Shown: positions 20,201-36,300 of the stretch, piece after piece | Layout: every line of letters starts with the position of its first letter | Position numbering within the stretch: the first letter of the stretch is position 1 | Source: Aplectana chamaeleonis | Lineage: Eukaryota > Nematoda > Chromadorea > Rhabditida > Cosmocercidae | Direction of reading: 5' to 3' | Length of the DNA stretch: 64,000 nucleotides | Assembly (NCBI GenBank): GCA_029168955.1 | Contig: JAPDOI010000416.1 | Span: forward strand, 278,001-342,000 | Program-made: the position numbers and the translations under genes | The notes under the pieces: generated by a model | Told to the model about the DNA's origin: nothing | The model's database searches: none | What the model saw: the letters and a program-made list of their open reading frames with translations, nothing else

Positions 20201-23200
20201 TAAGTGATATTATCAGTTGGTAGATCAAATCGCTAAAGCACATTGTAGGCTGTACTTTTCGATGGGAAGGGACAAGGAAAGTGACCCACAAGTTTGTTCC
20301 TTACTGCTTAACATTAACTATTTCACTTATTACTGCTTATCATATCAAGTGATATTATCAGTTGGTAGATCAAATCGCTAAAACACGTTGTAGGCTGTAC
20401 TTTTCGATGGGAAGGGACAAGGAAAGTGACTCACAAGTTTGTTCCTTACTGTTTAACATTAACTATTTCACTTATTACTGCTTATCATATCAAGTGATAT
20501 TATCAGTTGGTAGATCAAATCGCTAAAACACGTTGTAGGCTGTACTTTTCGATGGGAAGGGACAAGGAAAGTGACTCACAAGTTTGTTATTTACTGTTTA
20601 ACATTAACTACTTCACTTATTACTGCTTATCATATCAAGTGATATTATCAGTTGGTAGATCAAATCGCTAAAACACGTTGTAGGCTGTACTTTTCGATGG
20701 GAAGGGACAAGGAAAGTGACTCACAAGTTTGTTCCTTACTGTTTAACATTAACTATTTCACTTATTACTGCTTATCATATCAAGTGATATTATCAGTTGG
20801 TAGATCAAATCGCTAAAACACGTTGTAGGCTGTACTTTTCGATGGGAAGGGACAAGGAAAGTGACTTACAAGTTTGTTACTTACTGTTTAACATTAACTA
20901 TTTCACTTATTACTGCTTATCATATCAAGTGATAATATCAGTTGGTAGATCAAATCGCTAAAACACGTTGTAGGCTGTACTTTTCGATGGGAAGGGACAA
21001 GATAAGTGACTCACAAGTTTGTTGCTTACTGTTTAACATTAACTAATTCACTTATCACTGCTTATCATATCAAGTGATATTATCAGTTGGTAGATCATAT
21101 CGCTAAAACACGCTGTAGGCTGTACTTTTCGATGGTAAGGGACAAGGAAAGTGACTCACAAGTTTGTTACTCACTGTTTAACATTAACTACTTCACTTAT
21201 TACTGCTTATCATATCAAGTGATATTATCAGTTGGTAGATCAAATCGCTAAAACACGTTGTAGGCTGTACTTTTCGATGGGAAGGGACGAGGAAAGTGAC
21301 TCACAAGTTTGTTATTTACTGTTTAACATTAACTACTTCACTTATTACTGCTTATCATATCAAGTGATATTATCAGTTGGTAGATCAAATCGCTAAAACA
21401 CGTTGTAGGCTGTACTTTTCGATGGGAAGGGACAAGGAAAGTGACTCACAAGTTTGTTCCTTACTGTTTAACATTAACTATTTCACTTATTACTGCTTAT
21501 CATATCAAGTGATATTATCAGTTGGTAGATCAAATCGCTAAAACACGTTGTAGGCTGTATTTTTCGATGGGAAGGGACGAGGAAAGTGACTCACAAGTTT
21601 GTTCCTGTTTAACATTAACTATTTCACTTATTACTGCTTATCATATCGAGTGATATTATCAGTTGGTAGATCAAATCGCTAAAACACGTTATAGGCTGTA
21701 CTTTTCGATGGGAAGGGACAAGGAAAGTGACTCACAAGTTTGTTCCTTACTGTTTAACATTAACTCTTTCACTTATTACTGCTTATCATATCAAGTGATA
21801 TTATCAGTTGGTAGATCAAATCGCTAAAATACGTTGTAGGCTGTACTTTTCGATGGGAAGGGACGAGGAAAGTGACTCACAAGTTTGTTACTTACTGTTT
21901 CACATTAACTACTTCACTTATTACTGCTTATCATATCAAGTGATATTATCAGTTGGTAGATCAAATCGCTAAAACACGTTGTAGGCTGTACTTTTCGATG
22001 GAAAGGGACAAGGAAAGTGACTAACAAGTTTGTTACTTACTGTTTCACATTAACTACTTCACTTATTACTGCTTATCATATCAAGTGATATTATCAGTTG
22101 GTAGATCAAATCGCTAAAACACGTTGTAGGCTGTACTTTTCGATGGGAAGGGACAAGGAAAGTGACTCACAAGTTTGTTACTTACTGTTTAACATTAACT
22201 ACTTTACTTATTACTGCTTATCATATCAAGTGATATTATCAGTTGGTAGATCAAATCGCTAAAACACGTTGTAGGCTGTACTTTTCGATGGGAAGGGACA
22301 AGGAAAGTGACTCACAAGTTTGTTCCTTACTGTTTAACATTAACTATTTCACTTATTACTGCTTATCATATCAAGTGATATTATCAGTTGGTAGATCAAA
22401 TCGCTAAAACACGTTGTAGGCTGTACTTTTCGATGGGAAGGGACAAGGAAAGTGACCCACAAGTTTGTTCCTTACTGTTTAACATTAACTCTTTCACTTA
22501 TTACTGCTTATCATATCAAGTGATATTATCAGTTGGTAGATCAAATCGCTAAAATACGTTGTAGGCTGTACTTTTCGATGGGAAGGGACAAGGAAAGTGA
22601 CTCACAAGTTTGTTACTTACTGTTTCACATTAACTACTTCACTTATTACTGCTTATCATATCAAGTGATATTATCAGTTGGTAGATCAAATCGCTAAAAC
22701 ACGTTGTGGGCTGTACTTTTCGATGGGAAGGGACAAGGAAAGTGACTCACAAGTTTGTTCCTTACTGTTTAACATTAACTATTTCACTTATTACTGCTTA
22801 TCATATCAAGTGATATTATCAGTTGGTAGATCAAATCGCTAAAACACGTTGTAGGCTGTACTTTTCGATGGGAAGGGACGAGGAAAGTGACTCACAAGTT
22901 TGTTATTTACTGTTTAACATTAACTACTTCACTTATTACTGCTTATCATATCAAGTGATATTATCAGTTGGTAGATCAAATCGCTAAAACACGTTGTAGG
23001 CTGTACTTTTCGATGGGAAGGGACAAGGAAAGTGACTCACAAGTTTGTTCCTTACTGTTTAACATTAACTATTTCACTTATTACTGCTTATCATATCAAG
23101 TGATATTATCAGTTGGTAGATCAAATCGCTAAAACACGTTGTAGGCTGTACTTTTCGATGGGAAGGGACAAGGAAAGTGACTAACAAGTTTGTTCCTTAC

Positions 23201-26200
23201 TGTTTAACATTAACTATTTCACTTATTACTGCTTATCATATCAAGTGATATTATCAGTTGGTAGATCAAATCGCTAAAACACGTTGTAGGCTGTACTTTT
23301 CGATGGGAAGGGACGAGGAAAGTGACTCACAAGTTTGTTATTTACTGTTTAACATTAACTACTTCACTTATTACTGCTTATCATATCAAGTGATATTATC
23401 AGTTGGTAGATCAAATCGCTAAAACACGTTGTAGGCTGTATTTTTCGATGGGAAGGGACAAGGAAAGTGACTCACAAGTTTGTTACTTACTGTTTCACAT
23501 TAACTACTTCACTTATTACTGCTTATCATATTAAGTGATATTATCAGTTGGTAGATCAAATCGCTAAAACACGTTGTAGGCTGTACTTTTCGATGGGAAG
23601 GGACAAGGAAAGTGACTCACAAGTTTGTTCCTTACTGTTTAACATTAACTATTTCACTTATTACTGCTTATCATATCAAGTGATATTATCAGTTGGTAGA
23701 TCAAATCGCTAAAACACGTTGTAGGCTGTATTTTTCGATGGGAAGGGACGAGGAAAGTGACTCACAAGTTTGTTCCTTACTGTTTAACATTAACTATTTC
23801 ACTTATTACTGCTTATCATATCAAGTGATATTATCAGTTGGTAGATCAAATCGCTAAAACACGTTGTAGGCTGTACTTTTCGATGGGAAGGGACAAGGAA
23901 AGTGACTCACAAGTTTGTTACTTACTGTTTAACATTAACTACTTCACTTATTACTGCTTATCATATCAAGTGATATTATCAGTTGGTAGATCAAATCGCT
24001 AAAACACGTTGTAGGCTGTACTTTTCGATGGGAAGGGACGAGGAAAGTGACTCACAAGTTTGTTATTTACTGTTTAACATTAACTACTTCACTTATTACT
24101 GCTTATCATATCAAGTGATATTATCAGTTGGTAGATCAAATCGCTAAAACACGTTGTAGGCTGTACTTTTCGATGGGAAGGGACAAGGAAAGTGACTAAC
24201 AAGTTTGTTCCTTACTGTTTAACATTAACTACTTCACTTATTACTGCTTATCATATCAAGTGATATTATCAGTTGGTAGATCAAATCGCTAAAACACGTT
24301 GTAGGCTGTACTTTTCGATGGGAAGGGACAAGGAAAGTGACTCACAAGTTTGTTACTTACTGTTTAACATTAACTACTTCACTTATTACTGCTTATCATA
24401 TCAAGTGATATTATCAGTTGGTAGATCAAATCGCTAAAACACGTTGTAGGCTGTACTTTTCGATGGGAAGGGACAAGGAAAGTGACTCACAAGTTTGTTC
24501 CTTACTGTTTAACATTAACTATTTCACTTATTACTGCTTATCATATCAAGTGATATTATCAGTTGGTAGATCAAATCGCTAAAACACGTTGTAGGCTGTA
24601 CTTTTCGATGGGAAGGGACAAGGAAAGTGACTCACAAGTTTGTTACTTACTGTTTCACATTAACTATTTCACTTATTACTGCTTATCATATCAAGTGATA
24701 TTATCAGTTGGTAGATCAAATCGCTAAAACACGTTGTAGGCTGTGCTTTTCGATGGGAAGGGACAAGGAAAGTGACTCACAAGTTTGTTCCTTACTGCTT
24801 AACATTAACTATTTCACTTATTACTGCTTATCATACCAAGTGATATTATCAGTTGGTAGATCAAATCGCTAAAACACGTTGTAGGCTGTGCTTTTCGATG
24901 GGAAGGGACAAGGAAAGTGACTCACAAGTTTGTTCCTTACTGTTTAACAATAACTACTTCACTTATTACTGCTTATCATATCAAGTGATATTATCAGTTG
25001 GTAGATCAAATCGCTAAAACACGTTGTGGGCTGTACTTTTGGATGGAAAGCGACAAGGAAAGTGACTCACAAGTTTGTTACTTACTGTTTAACATTAACT
25101 ACTTCACTTATTACTGCTTATCATATCAAGTGATATTATCAGTTGGTAGATCAAATCGCTAAAACACGTTGTAGGCTGTACTTTTCGATGGGAAGGGACA
25201 AGGAAAGTGACTCACAAGTTTGTTCCTTACTGTTTAACATTAACTATTTCACTTATTACTGCTTATCATATCAAGTGATATTATCAGTTGGTAGATCAAA
25301 TCGCTAAAACACGTTGTAGGCTGTACTTTTCGATGGGAAGGGACGAGGAAAGTGACTCACAAGTTTGTTACTTACTGTTTAACATTAACTATTTCACTTA
25401 TTACTGCTTATCATATCAAGTGATATTATCAGTTGGTAGATCAAATCGCTAAAACACGTTGTAGGCTGTATTTTTCGATGGGAAGGGACGAGGAAAGTGA
25501 CTCACAAGTTTGTTCCTTACTGTTTAACATTAACTATTTCACTTATTACTGCTTATCATATCAAGTGATATTATCAGTTGGTAGATCAAATCGCTAAAAC
25601 ACATTGTAGGCTGTACTTTTCGATGGGAAGGGACAAGGAAAGTGACTAACAAGTTTGTTCCTTACTGTTTAACATTAACTATTTCATTTATTACTGCTTA
25701 TCATATCAAGTGATATTATCAGTTGGTAGATCAAATCGCTAAAACACGTTGTAGGCTGTACTTTTCGATGGGAAGGGACGAGGAAAGTGACTCACAAGTT
25801 TGTTATTTACTGTTTAACATTAACTAATTCACTTATTACTGCTTATCATATCAAGTGATATTATCAGTTGGTAGATCAAATCGCTAAAACACGTTGTAGG
25901 CTGTACTTTTCGATGGGAAGGGACAAGGAAAGTGACTCACAAGTTTGTTACTTACTGTTTAACATTAACTATTTCACTTATTACTGCTTATCATATCAAG
26001 TGATATTATCAGTTGGTAGATCAAATCGCTAAAACACGTTGTAGGCTGTATTTTTCTGATGGGAAGGGACAAGGAAAGTGGACTCACAAGTTTGTTACTT
26101 ACTGTTTAACATTAACTATTTCACTTATTACTGCTTATCATATCAAGTGATATTATCAGTTGGTAGATCAAATCGCTAAAACACGTTGTAGGCTGTACTT

Positions 26201-28479
26201 TTCGATGGGAAGGGACAAGGAAAGTGACTCACAAGTTTGTTACTTACTGTTTAACATTAACTACTTCACTTATAACTGCTTATCATATCAAGTGATATTA
26301 TCAGTTGGTAGATCAAATCGCTAAAACACGTTGTAGGCTGTACTTTTCGATGGGAAGGGACAAGGAAAGTGACTAACAAGTTTGTAACTTACTGTTTAAC
26401 ATTAACTACTTCACTTATAACTGCTTATCATATCAAGTGATATTATCAGTTGGTAGATTAAATCGCTAAAACACGTTGTACGCTGTACTTTTCGATGGGA
26501 AGGGACAAGGAAAGTGACTTACAAGTTTGTTACTTACTGTTTAACATTAACTGCTTCACTTATTACTGCTTATCATACCAAGTGATATTATCAGTTGGTA
26601 GATCAAATCGCTAAAACACGTTGTAGGCTGTACTTTTCGATGGGAAGGGACAAGGAAAGTGACTCACAAGTTTGTTCCTTACTGTTTAACATTAACTATT
26701 TCACTTATTACTGCTTATCATATCAAGTGATATTATCAGTTGGTAGATCAAATCGCTAAAACACGTTGTAGGCTGTACTTTTCGATGGGAAGGGACAAGG
26801 AAAGTGACTCACAAGTTTGTTACTTACTGTTTAACATTAACTACTTCACTTATTACTGCTTATCATATCAAGTGATATTATCAGTTGGTAGATCAAATCG
26901 CTAAAACACGTTGTAGGCTGTACTTTTCGATGGGAAGGGACAAGGAAAGTGACTCACAAGTTTGTTCCTTACTGTTTAACATTAACTATTTCACTTATTA
27001 CTGCTTATCATATCAAGTGATATTATCAGTTGGTAGATCAAATCGCTAAAACACGTTGTAGGCTGTACTTTTCGATGGGAAGGGACGAGGAAAGTGACTC
27101 ACAAGTTTGTTACTTACTGTTTAACATTAACTATTTCACTTATTACTGCTTATCATATCAAGTGATATTATCAGTTGGTAGATCAAATCGCTAAAACACG
27201 TTGTAGGCTGTACTTTTCGATGGGAAGGGACAAGGAAAGTGACTCACAAGTTTGTTCCTTACTGTTTAACATTAACTATTTCACTTATTACTGCTTATCA
27301 TATCAAGTGATATTATCAGTTGGTAGATCAAATCGCTAAAACACGTTGTAGGCTGTACTTTTCGATGGGAAGGGACAAGGAAAGTGACTCAAGTTTGTTC
27401 CTTACTGTTTAACATTAACTATTTCACTTATTACTGCTTATCATATCAAGTGATATTATCAGTTGGTAGATCAAATCGCTAAAACACGTTGTAGGCTGTA
27501 CTTTTCGATGGGAAGGGACAAGGAAAGTGACTCACAAGTTTGTTACTTACTGTTTAACATTAACTATTTCACTTATTACTGCTTATCATATCAAGTGATA
27601 TTATCAGTTGGTAGATCAAATCGCTAAAACACGTTGTAGGCTGTACTTTTCGATGGGAAGGGACAAGGAAAGTGACTCACAAGTTTGTTCCTTACTTTTT
27701 AACATTAACTATTTCACCTATTACTGCTTATCATATCAAGTGATATTATTATCAGTTGGTAAGATCAAATCGCTAAAACACGTTGTAGGCTGTACTTTTC
27801 GATGGGAAGGGACAAGGAAAGTGACTCACAAGTTTGTTACTTACTGTTTAACATTAACTACTTCACTTATTACTGCTTATCACATCAAGTGATATTATCA
27901 GTTGGTAGATCAAATCGCTAAAACACGTTGTACGCTGTACTTTTCGATGGGAAGGGACAAGGAAAGTGACTCACAAGTTTGTTACTTACTGTTTAACATT
28001 AACTATTTCACTTATTACTGCTTATCATATCAAGTGATATTATCAGTTGGTAGATCAAATCGCTAAAACACGTTGTAGGCTGTACTTTTCGATGGGAAGG
28101 GACAAGGAAAGTGACTCACAAGTTTGTTACTTACTGTTTAACATTAACTACTTCACTTATTACTGCTTATCATATCAAGTGATATTATCAGTTGGTAGAT
28201 CAAATCGCTAAAACACGTTGTAGGCTGTACTTTTCGATGGGAAGGGACAAGGAAAGTGACTAACAAGTTTGTTACTTACTGTTTAACATTAACTACTTCA
28301 CTTATTACTGCTTATCATATCATGTGATATTATCAGTTGGTAGATCAAATCGCTAAAACACGTTGTAGGCTGTACTTTTCGATGGGAAGGGACAAGGAAA
28401 GTGACTCACAAGTTTGTTACTTACTGTCTAACATTAACTACTTTACTTATTACTGCTTATCATATCAAGTGATATTATC

Positions 28480-28800
28480 AGTTTGCACATCCAATCGCTG
28501 AAACACGTTGTAGGCTATATTTTTCGATGGGAAGGGACAAGGAAAGTGACTCACAAGTTTGTTACTTACTGTTTAACATTAACTACTTAACTTATAACTG
28601 CTTATCATATCAAGTAATATTACCAGTTGGTAGATCAACTCGCTAAAACGCGTTGTAGGCTGTACTTTTCGATGGGAAGGGACAAGGAAAGTGACTCACA
28701 AGTTCATTACTTACTGTTTAACATTAACTACTTAACTTATAACTGCTTATCATATCAAGTAATATTAAAAGTTGGTAGATCAAATCAGTAAAACACGTTG
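28480..28800. repeat. Cluster of diverged 145-bp monomers
   Basis: Two to three consecutive monomers carry many substitutions (GTTTGCACATCCAATCGCTG, CAAGTAATATTACCAG, AAGTTCATTAC, AATATTAAAAGTTGG) between near-consensus neighbours. Similar islands lie at 31540-31860 and 42820-43110, where deletions remove about 20 bp near 31716 and about 8 bp near 42925. They may mark old array edges or boundaries between homogenised domains. Confidence 0.7.
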
Positions 28801-31800
28801 TAGGCTATATTTTTCGATGGGAAGGGACAAGGAAAGTGACTCACAAGTTTGTTACTTACTGTTTAACATTAACTACTTCACTTATTACCGCTTATCATAT
28901 CAAGTGATATTATCAGTTGGTAGATCAAATCGCTAAAACACGTTGTAGGCTGTACTTTTCGATGGGAAGGGACAAGGAAAGTGACTAACAAGTTTGTTAC
29001 TTACTGTTTAACATTAACTATTTCACTTATTACTGCTTATCATATCAAGTGATATTATCAGTTGGTAGATCAAATCGCTAAAACACGTTGTAGGCTGTAC
29101 TTTTCGATGGGAAGGGACAAGGAAAGTGACTCACAAGTTTGTTATTTACTGTTTAACATTAACTATTTCACTTATTACTGCTTATCATATCAAGGGATAT
29201 TATCAGTCGGTAGATCAAATCGCTAAAACACGTTGTAGGCTGTACTTTTCGATGGGAAGGGACAAGGAAAGTGACTAACAAGTTTTGTTCCTTACTGTTT
29301 AACATTAACTATTTCACTTATTACTGCTTATCATATCAAGTGATATTATCAGTTGGTAGATCAAATCGCTAAAACACGTTGTAGGCTGTACTTTTCGATG
29401 GGAAGGGACGAGGAAAGTGACTAACAAGTTTGTTACTTACTGTTTAACATTAACTACTTCACTTATTACTGCTTATCATATCAAGTGATATTATCAGTTG
29501 GTAGATCAAATCGCTAAAACACGTTGTAGGCTGTACTTTTCGATGGGAAGGGACAAGGAAAGTGACTCACAAGTTTGTTCCTTACTGTTTAACATTAACT
29601 ATTTCACTTATTACTGCTTATCATATCAAGTGATATTATCAGTTGGTAGATCAAATCGCTAAAACACGTTGTAGGCTGTACTTTTCTGATGGGAAGGGAC
29701 GAGGAAAGTGACTCACAAGTTTGTTACTTACTGTTTAACATTAACTACTTCACTTTATTACTGCTTATCATATCAAGTGATATTATCAGTTGGTAGATCA
29801 AATCGCTAAAACACGTTGTAGGCTGTACTTTTCGATGGGAAGGGACAAGGAAAGTGACTTACAAGTTTGTTACTTACTGTTTAACATTAACTATTTCACT
29901 TATTACTGCTTATCATATCAAGTGATATTATCAGTTGGTAGATCAAATCGCTAAAACACGTTGTAGGCTGTACTTTTCGATGGGAAGGGACAAGGAAAGT
30001 GACTCACAAGTTTGTTCCTTACTGTTTAACATTAACTATTTCACTTATTACTGCTTATCATATCAAGTGATATTATCAGTTGGTAGATCAAATCGCTAAA
30101 ACACGTTGTAGGCTGTACTTTTCGATGGGAAGGGACAAGGAAAGTGACTCACAAGTTTGTTCCTTACTGTTTAACATTAACTATTTCACTTATTACTGCT
30201 TATCATATCAAGTGATATTATCAGTTGGTAGATCAAATCGCTAAAACACGTTGTAGGCTGTACTTTTCGATGGGAAGGGACAAGAAAGTGACTCACAAGT
30301 TTGTTCCTTACTGTTTAACATTAACTATTTCACTTATTACTGCTTATCATATCAAGTGATATTATCAGTTGGTAGATCAAATCGCTAAAACACGTTGTAG
30401 GCTGTACTTTTTGATGGGAAGGGACAAGGAAAGTGACTAACAAGTTTGTTACTTACTGTTTAATATTAACTCTTCCACTTATAACTGCTTATCATATCAA
30501 GTGATATTATCAGTTGGTAGATCAAATCGCTAAAACACGTTGTAGGCTGTACTTTTCGATGGGAAAGGACAAGGAAAGTGACTCACAAGTTTGTTACTTA
30601 CTGTTTAACATTAACTACTTCACTTATAACTGCTTATCATATCAAGTGATATTATCAGTTGGTAGATTAAATCGCTAAAACACGTTGTACGCTGTACTTT
30701 TCGATGGGAAGGGACAAGGAAAGTGACTTACAAGTTTGTTACTTACTGTTTAACATTAACTGCTTCACTTATTACTGCTTATCATATCAAGTGATATTAT
30801 CAGTTGGTAGATCAAATCGCTAAAACACGTTGTAGGCTGTACTTTTTGATGGGAAGGGACAAGGAAAGTGACTAACAAGTTTGTTACTTACTGTTTAACA
30901 TTAACTATTTTACTTATTACTGCTTATCATATCAAGTGATATTATCAGTTGGTAGATCAAATCGCTAAAACACGTTGTACGCTGTACTTTTCGATGGGAA
31001 GGGACAAGGAAAGTGACTTACAAGTTTGTTACTTACTGTTTAACATTAACTATTTCACTTATTACTGCTTATCATATCAAGTGATATTATCAGTTGGTAG
31101 ATCAAATCGCTAAAACACGTTGTAGGCTGTACTTTTCGATGGGAAGGGACAAGGAAAGTGACCCACAAGTTTGTTCCTTACTGTTTAACATTAACTCTTT
31201 CACTTATCACTGCTTATCATATCAAGTGATATTATTAGTTGGTAGATCAAATCGCTAAAACACGTTGTAGGCTGTACTTTTCGATGGGAAGGACAAGGAA
31301 AGTGACTCACAAGTTTGTTATTTACTGTTTAACATTAACTACTTCACTTATTACTGCTTATCATATCAAGTGATATTATCAGTTGGTAGATCAAATCACT
31401 AAAACACGTTGTAGGCTGTATGCTTTCTCGATGGGAAGGGACAAGGAAAGTGACTCACAAGTTTGTTCCTTACTGTTTAACATTAACTATTTCACTTATT
31501 ACTGCTTATCATATCAAGTGATATTATCAGTTCGTTGATCGAGTCGCTAAAACACGTTGTAGGCTGTACTTTTCGATGGGAATGGACAAGGAAAGTGAAT
31601 TACAAGTTTGTTACTAACTGTTTAACATTAATTACTTCACTTATTACTGCTTATCATATCAAGTGATATTATCAGTTGGTACATCTAATCGCTAAAACAC
31701 GTTGTAGGCTGTACTTTTCTGACTAACAAGTTTGTTACTTACTGTTTAACATAAACTATTTCACTTATTAATGCTTATCATATCAAGTGATATTATCAGT

Positions 31801-33334
31801 TGATACATCAAATCGCTAAAACAAGTTGTAGGCTGTACTTTTCTGATGGGAAGGGACAAGGAAAGTGACTCACAAGTTTGTTCCTTACTGTTTAACATTA
31901 ACTATTTCACTTATTACTGCTTATCATATCAAGTGATATTATCAGTTGGTAGATCAAATCGCTAAAACACGTTGTAGGCTGTACTTTCGATGGGAAGGAC
32001 AAGGAAAGTGACTCCTCACAAGTTTGTTACTTACTGTTTAACATTAACTATTTCACTTATTACTGCTTATCATATCAAGTGATATTATCAGTTGGTAGAT
32101 CAAATCGCTAAAACACGTTGTAGGCTGTACTTTTCGATGGGAAGGGACAAGGAAAGTGACTCACAAGTTTGTTACTTACTGTTTAACATTAACTATTTCA
32201 CTTATTACTGCTTATCATATCAAGTGATATTATCAGTTGGTAGATCAAATCGCTAAAACACGTTGTAGGCTGTACTTTTCGATGGGAAGGGACAAGGAAA
32301 GTGACTCACAAGTTTGTTCCTTACTGTTTAACATTAACTATTTCACTTATTACTGCTTATCATATCAAGTGATATTATCCAGTTGGTAGATCAAATCGCT
32401 AAAACACGTTGTAGGCTGTACTTTTCGATGGGAAGGGACAAGGAAAGTGACTCACTAAGTTTGTTCCTTACTGTTTAACATTAACTATTTCACTTATTAC
32501 TGCTTATCATATCAAGTGATATTATCAGTTGGTAGATCAAATCGCTAAAACACGTTGTAGGCTGTACTTTTCGATGGGAAAGGACAAGGAAAGTGACTAA
32601 CAAGTTTGTTACTTACTGTTTAACATTAATTACTTCACTTATCACTGCTTATCTTATCAAGTGATATTATCAGTTGGTAGATCAAATCTCTAAAACACGT
32701 TGTAGGCTGTACTTTTCGATGGGAAGGGACAAGGAAAGTGACTAACAAGTTTGTAACTTACTGTTTAACATTAACTACTTCACTTGTAACTGCTTATCAT
32801 ATCAAGTGATATTATCAGTTGGTAGATTAAATCGCTAAAACACGTTGTACGCTGTACTTTTCGATGGGAAGGGACAAGGAAAGTGACTCACAAGTTTGTT
32901 ACTTACTGTTTAACATTAACTATTTCACTTATTACTGCTTATCATATCAAGTGATATTATCAGTTGGTAGATCAAATCGCTAAAACACGTTGTAGGCTGT
33001 ACTTTTCGATGGGAAGGGACAAGGAAAGTGACTAACAAGTTTGTTACTTACTGTTTAACATTAACTATTTCACTTATAACTGCTTATCATATCAAGTGAT
33101 ATTATCAGTTGGTAGATCAAATCGCTAAAACATGTTGTAGGCTGTACTTTTCGATGGGAAGGGACAAGGAAAGTGACTAACAAGTTTGTTACTTACTATT
33201 TAACATTAACTACTTCACTTATTATCATATCAAGTGATATTATCAGTTGGTAGATCGAATCGCTAAAACACGTTGTAGGCTGTACTTTTTGATGGGAAGG
33301 GACAAGGAAAGTGACTAACAAGCTTGTTACTTAC

Positions 33335-36300
33335 TGTTTAATATTAACTCTTCCACTTATAACTGCTTATCATAACAAGTGATATTATCAGTTGGTAGAT
33401 CAAATCGCTAAAACACGTTGTAGGCTGTACTTTTCGATGGGAAAGGACAAGGAAAGTGACTCACAAGTTTTTTACCTACTGTTTAACATTAACTACTTCA
33501 CTTATAACTGCTTATCATATCAAGTGATATTATCAGTTGGTAGATTAAATCGCTAAAACACGTTGTACGCTGTACTTTTCGATGGGAAGGGACAAGGAAA
33601 GTGACTAACAAGTTTGTTACTTACTGTTTAACATTAACTGCTTCACTTATTACTGCTTATCATATCAAGTGATATTATCAGTTGGTAGATCAAATCGCTA
33701 AAACATGTTGTAGGCTGTACTTTTCGATGGGAAGGGACAAGGAAAGTGACTAACAAGTTTGTTACTTACTATTTAACATTAACTACTTCACTTATTACTG
33801 CTTATCACATCAAGTGATATTATCAGTTGGTAGATCAAATCGCTAAAACACGTTGTAGGCTGTACTTTTTGATGGGAAGGGACAAGGAAAGTGACTAACA
33901 AGTTTGTTACTTACTGTTTAATATTAACTCTTCCACTTATAACTGCTTATCATATCAAGTGATATTATCAGTTGGTAGATCAAATCGCTAAAACACGTTG
34001 TAGGCTGTACTTTTCGATGGGAAAGGACAAGGAAAGTGACTCACAAGTTTGTTACTTACTGTTTAACATTAACTATTTCACTTATTACTGCTTATCATAT
34101 CAAGTGATATTATCAGTTGGTAGATCAAATCGCTAAAACACGTTGTAGGCTGTACTTTTCGATGGGAAGGGACAAGGAAAGTGACTAACAAGTTTGTTAC
34201 TTACTGTTTAACATTAACTGCTTCACTTATTACTGCTTATCATATCAAGTGATATTATCAGTTGGTAGATCAAATCGCTAAAACACGTTGTAGGCTGTAC
34301 TTTTCGATGGGAAGGGACAAGGAAAGTGACTCACAAGTTTGTTACTTACTGTTTAACATTAACTACTTAACTTATAACTGCTTATCATAGCAAGTAATAT
34401 TACCAGTTGGTAGATCAAATCGCTAAAACAGGTTGTAGGCTGTACTTTTCGATGGGAAGGGACAAGGAAAGTGACTCACAAGTTTGTTACTTACTGTTTA
34501 ACATTAACTACTTCACTTATTACTGCTTATCATATCAAGTGATATTATCAGTTGGTAGATCAAATCGCTAAAACACGTTGTAGGCTGTACTTTTCGGATG
34601 GGATGGGACAAGGAAAGTGACTCTAAAGTTTGTTCCTTACTGTTTAACATTCACTGTTTCACTTATTACTGCTTATCATATCAAGTGATATTATCAGTTG
34701 GTAGATCAAATCAGCTAAAACACGTTGTAGGCTGTACTTTTCGATGGGAAGGGACAAGGAAAGTGACTCACAAGTTTGTTCCTTACTGTTTAACATTAAC
34801 TATTTCACTTATTACTGCTTATCATATCAAGTGATATTATCAGTTGGTAGATCAAATCGCTAAAACACGTTGTAGGCTGTACTTTTCGATGGGAAGGGAC
34901 AAGGAAAGTGACTCACAAGTTTGTTACTTACTGTTTAACATTAACTACTTCACTTATTACTGCTTATCATATCAAGTGATATTATCAGTTGGTAGATCAA
35001 ATCGCTAAAACACGTTGTAGGCTGTACTTTTCGATGGGAAGGGACAAGGAAAGTGACTCACAAGTTTGTTACTTACTGTTTAACATTAACTACTTCACTT
35101 ATTACTGCTTATCATATCAAGTGATATTATCAGTTGGTAGATCAAATCGCTAAAACACGTTGTAGGCTGTACTTTTCGATGGGAAGGGACAAGGAAAGTG
35201 ACTCACAAGTTTGTTGCTTACTGTTTAACATTAACTATTTCACTTATTACTGCTTATCATATCAAGTGATATTATCAGTTGGTAGATCAAATCGCTAAAA
35301 CACGTTGTAGGCTGTACTTTTCGATGGGAAGGGACAAGGAAAGTGACTCACAAGTTTGTTCCTTACTTTTTAACATTAACTATTTCACTTATTACTGCTT
35401 ATCATATCAAGTGATATTATCAGTTGGTAGATCAAATCGCTAAAACACGTTGTAGGCTGTACTTTTCGATGGGAAGGACAAGGAAAGTGACTAACAAGTT
35501 TGTTCCTTACTTTTTAACATTAACTATTTCACTTATTACTGCTTATCATATCAAGTGATATTATCAGTTGGTAGATCAAATCGCTAAAACACGTTGTAGG
35601 CTGTACTTTTCGATGGGAAGGGACAAGGAAAGTGACTCACAAGTTTGTTACTTACTGTTTAACTTCAACTACTTCACTTATTACTGCTTATCATATCAAG
35701 TGATATTATCAGTTGGTAGATCAAATCGCCTAAACACGTTGTAGGCTGTACTTTTCGATGGGAAAGGACAAGGAAAGTGACTCACAAGTTTGTAACTTAC
35801 TGTTTAACATTAACTACTCCACTTATAACTGCTTATCATATCAAGTGATATTATCAGTTGGTAGATCAAATCGCTAAAACACGTTGTAGGCTGTACTTTT
35901 CGATGGGAAGGGACAAGGAAAGTGACTAACAAGTTTGTTACTTACTAGTTAACATTAACTACTTCACTTATTACTGCTTATCACATCAAGTGATATTATC
36001 AGTTGGTAGATCAAATCGCTAAAACACGTTGTAGGCTGTACTTTTTGATGGGAAGGGACAAGGAAAGTGACTAACAAGTTTGTTACTTACTGTTTAATAT
36101 TAACTCTTCCACTTATAACTGCTTATCATATGAAGTGATATTATCAGTTGGTAGATCAAATCGCTAAAACACGTTGTAGGCTGTACTTTTCGATGGGAAA
36201 GGACAAGGAAAGTGACTCACAAGTTTGTTACTTACTGTTTAACATTAACTATTTCACTTATTACTGCTTATCATATCAAGTGATATTATCAGTTGGTAGA

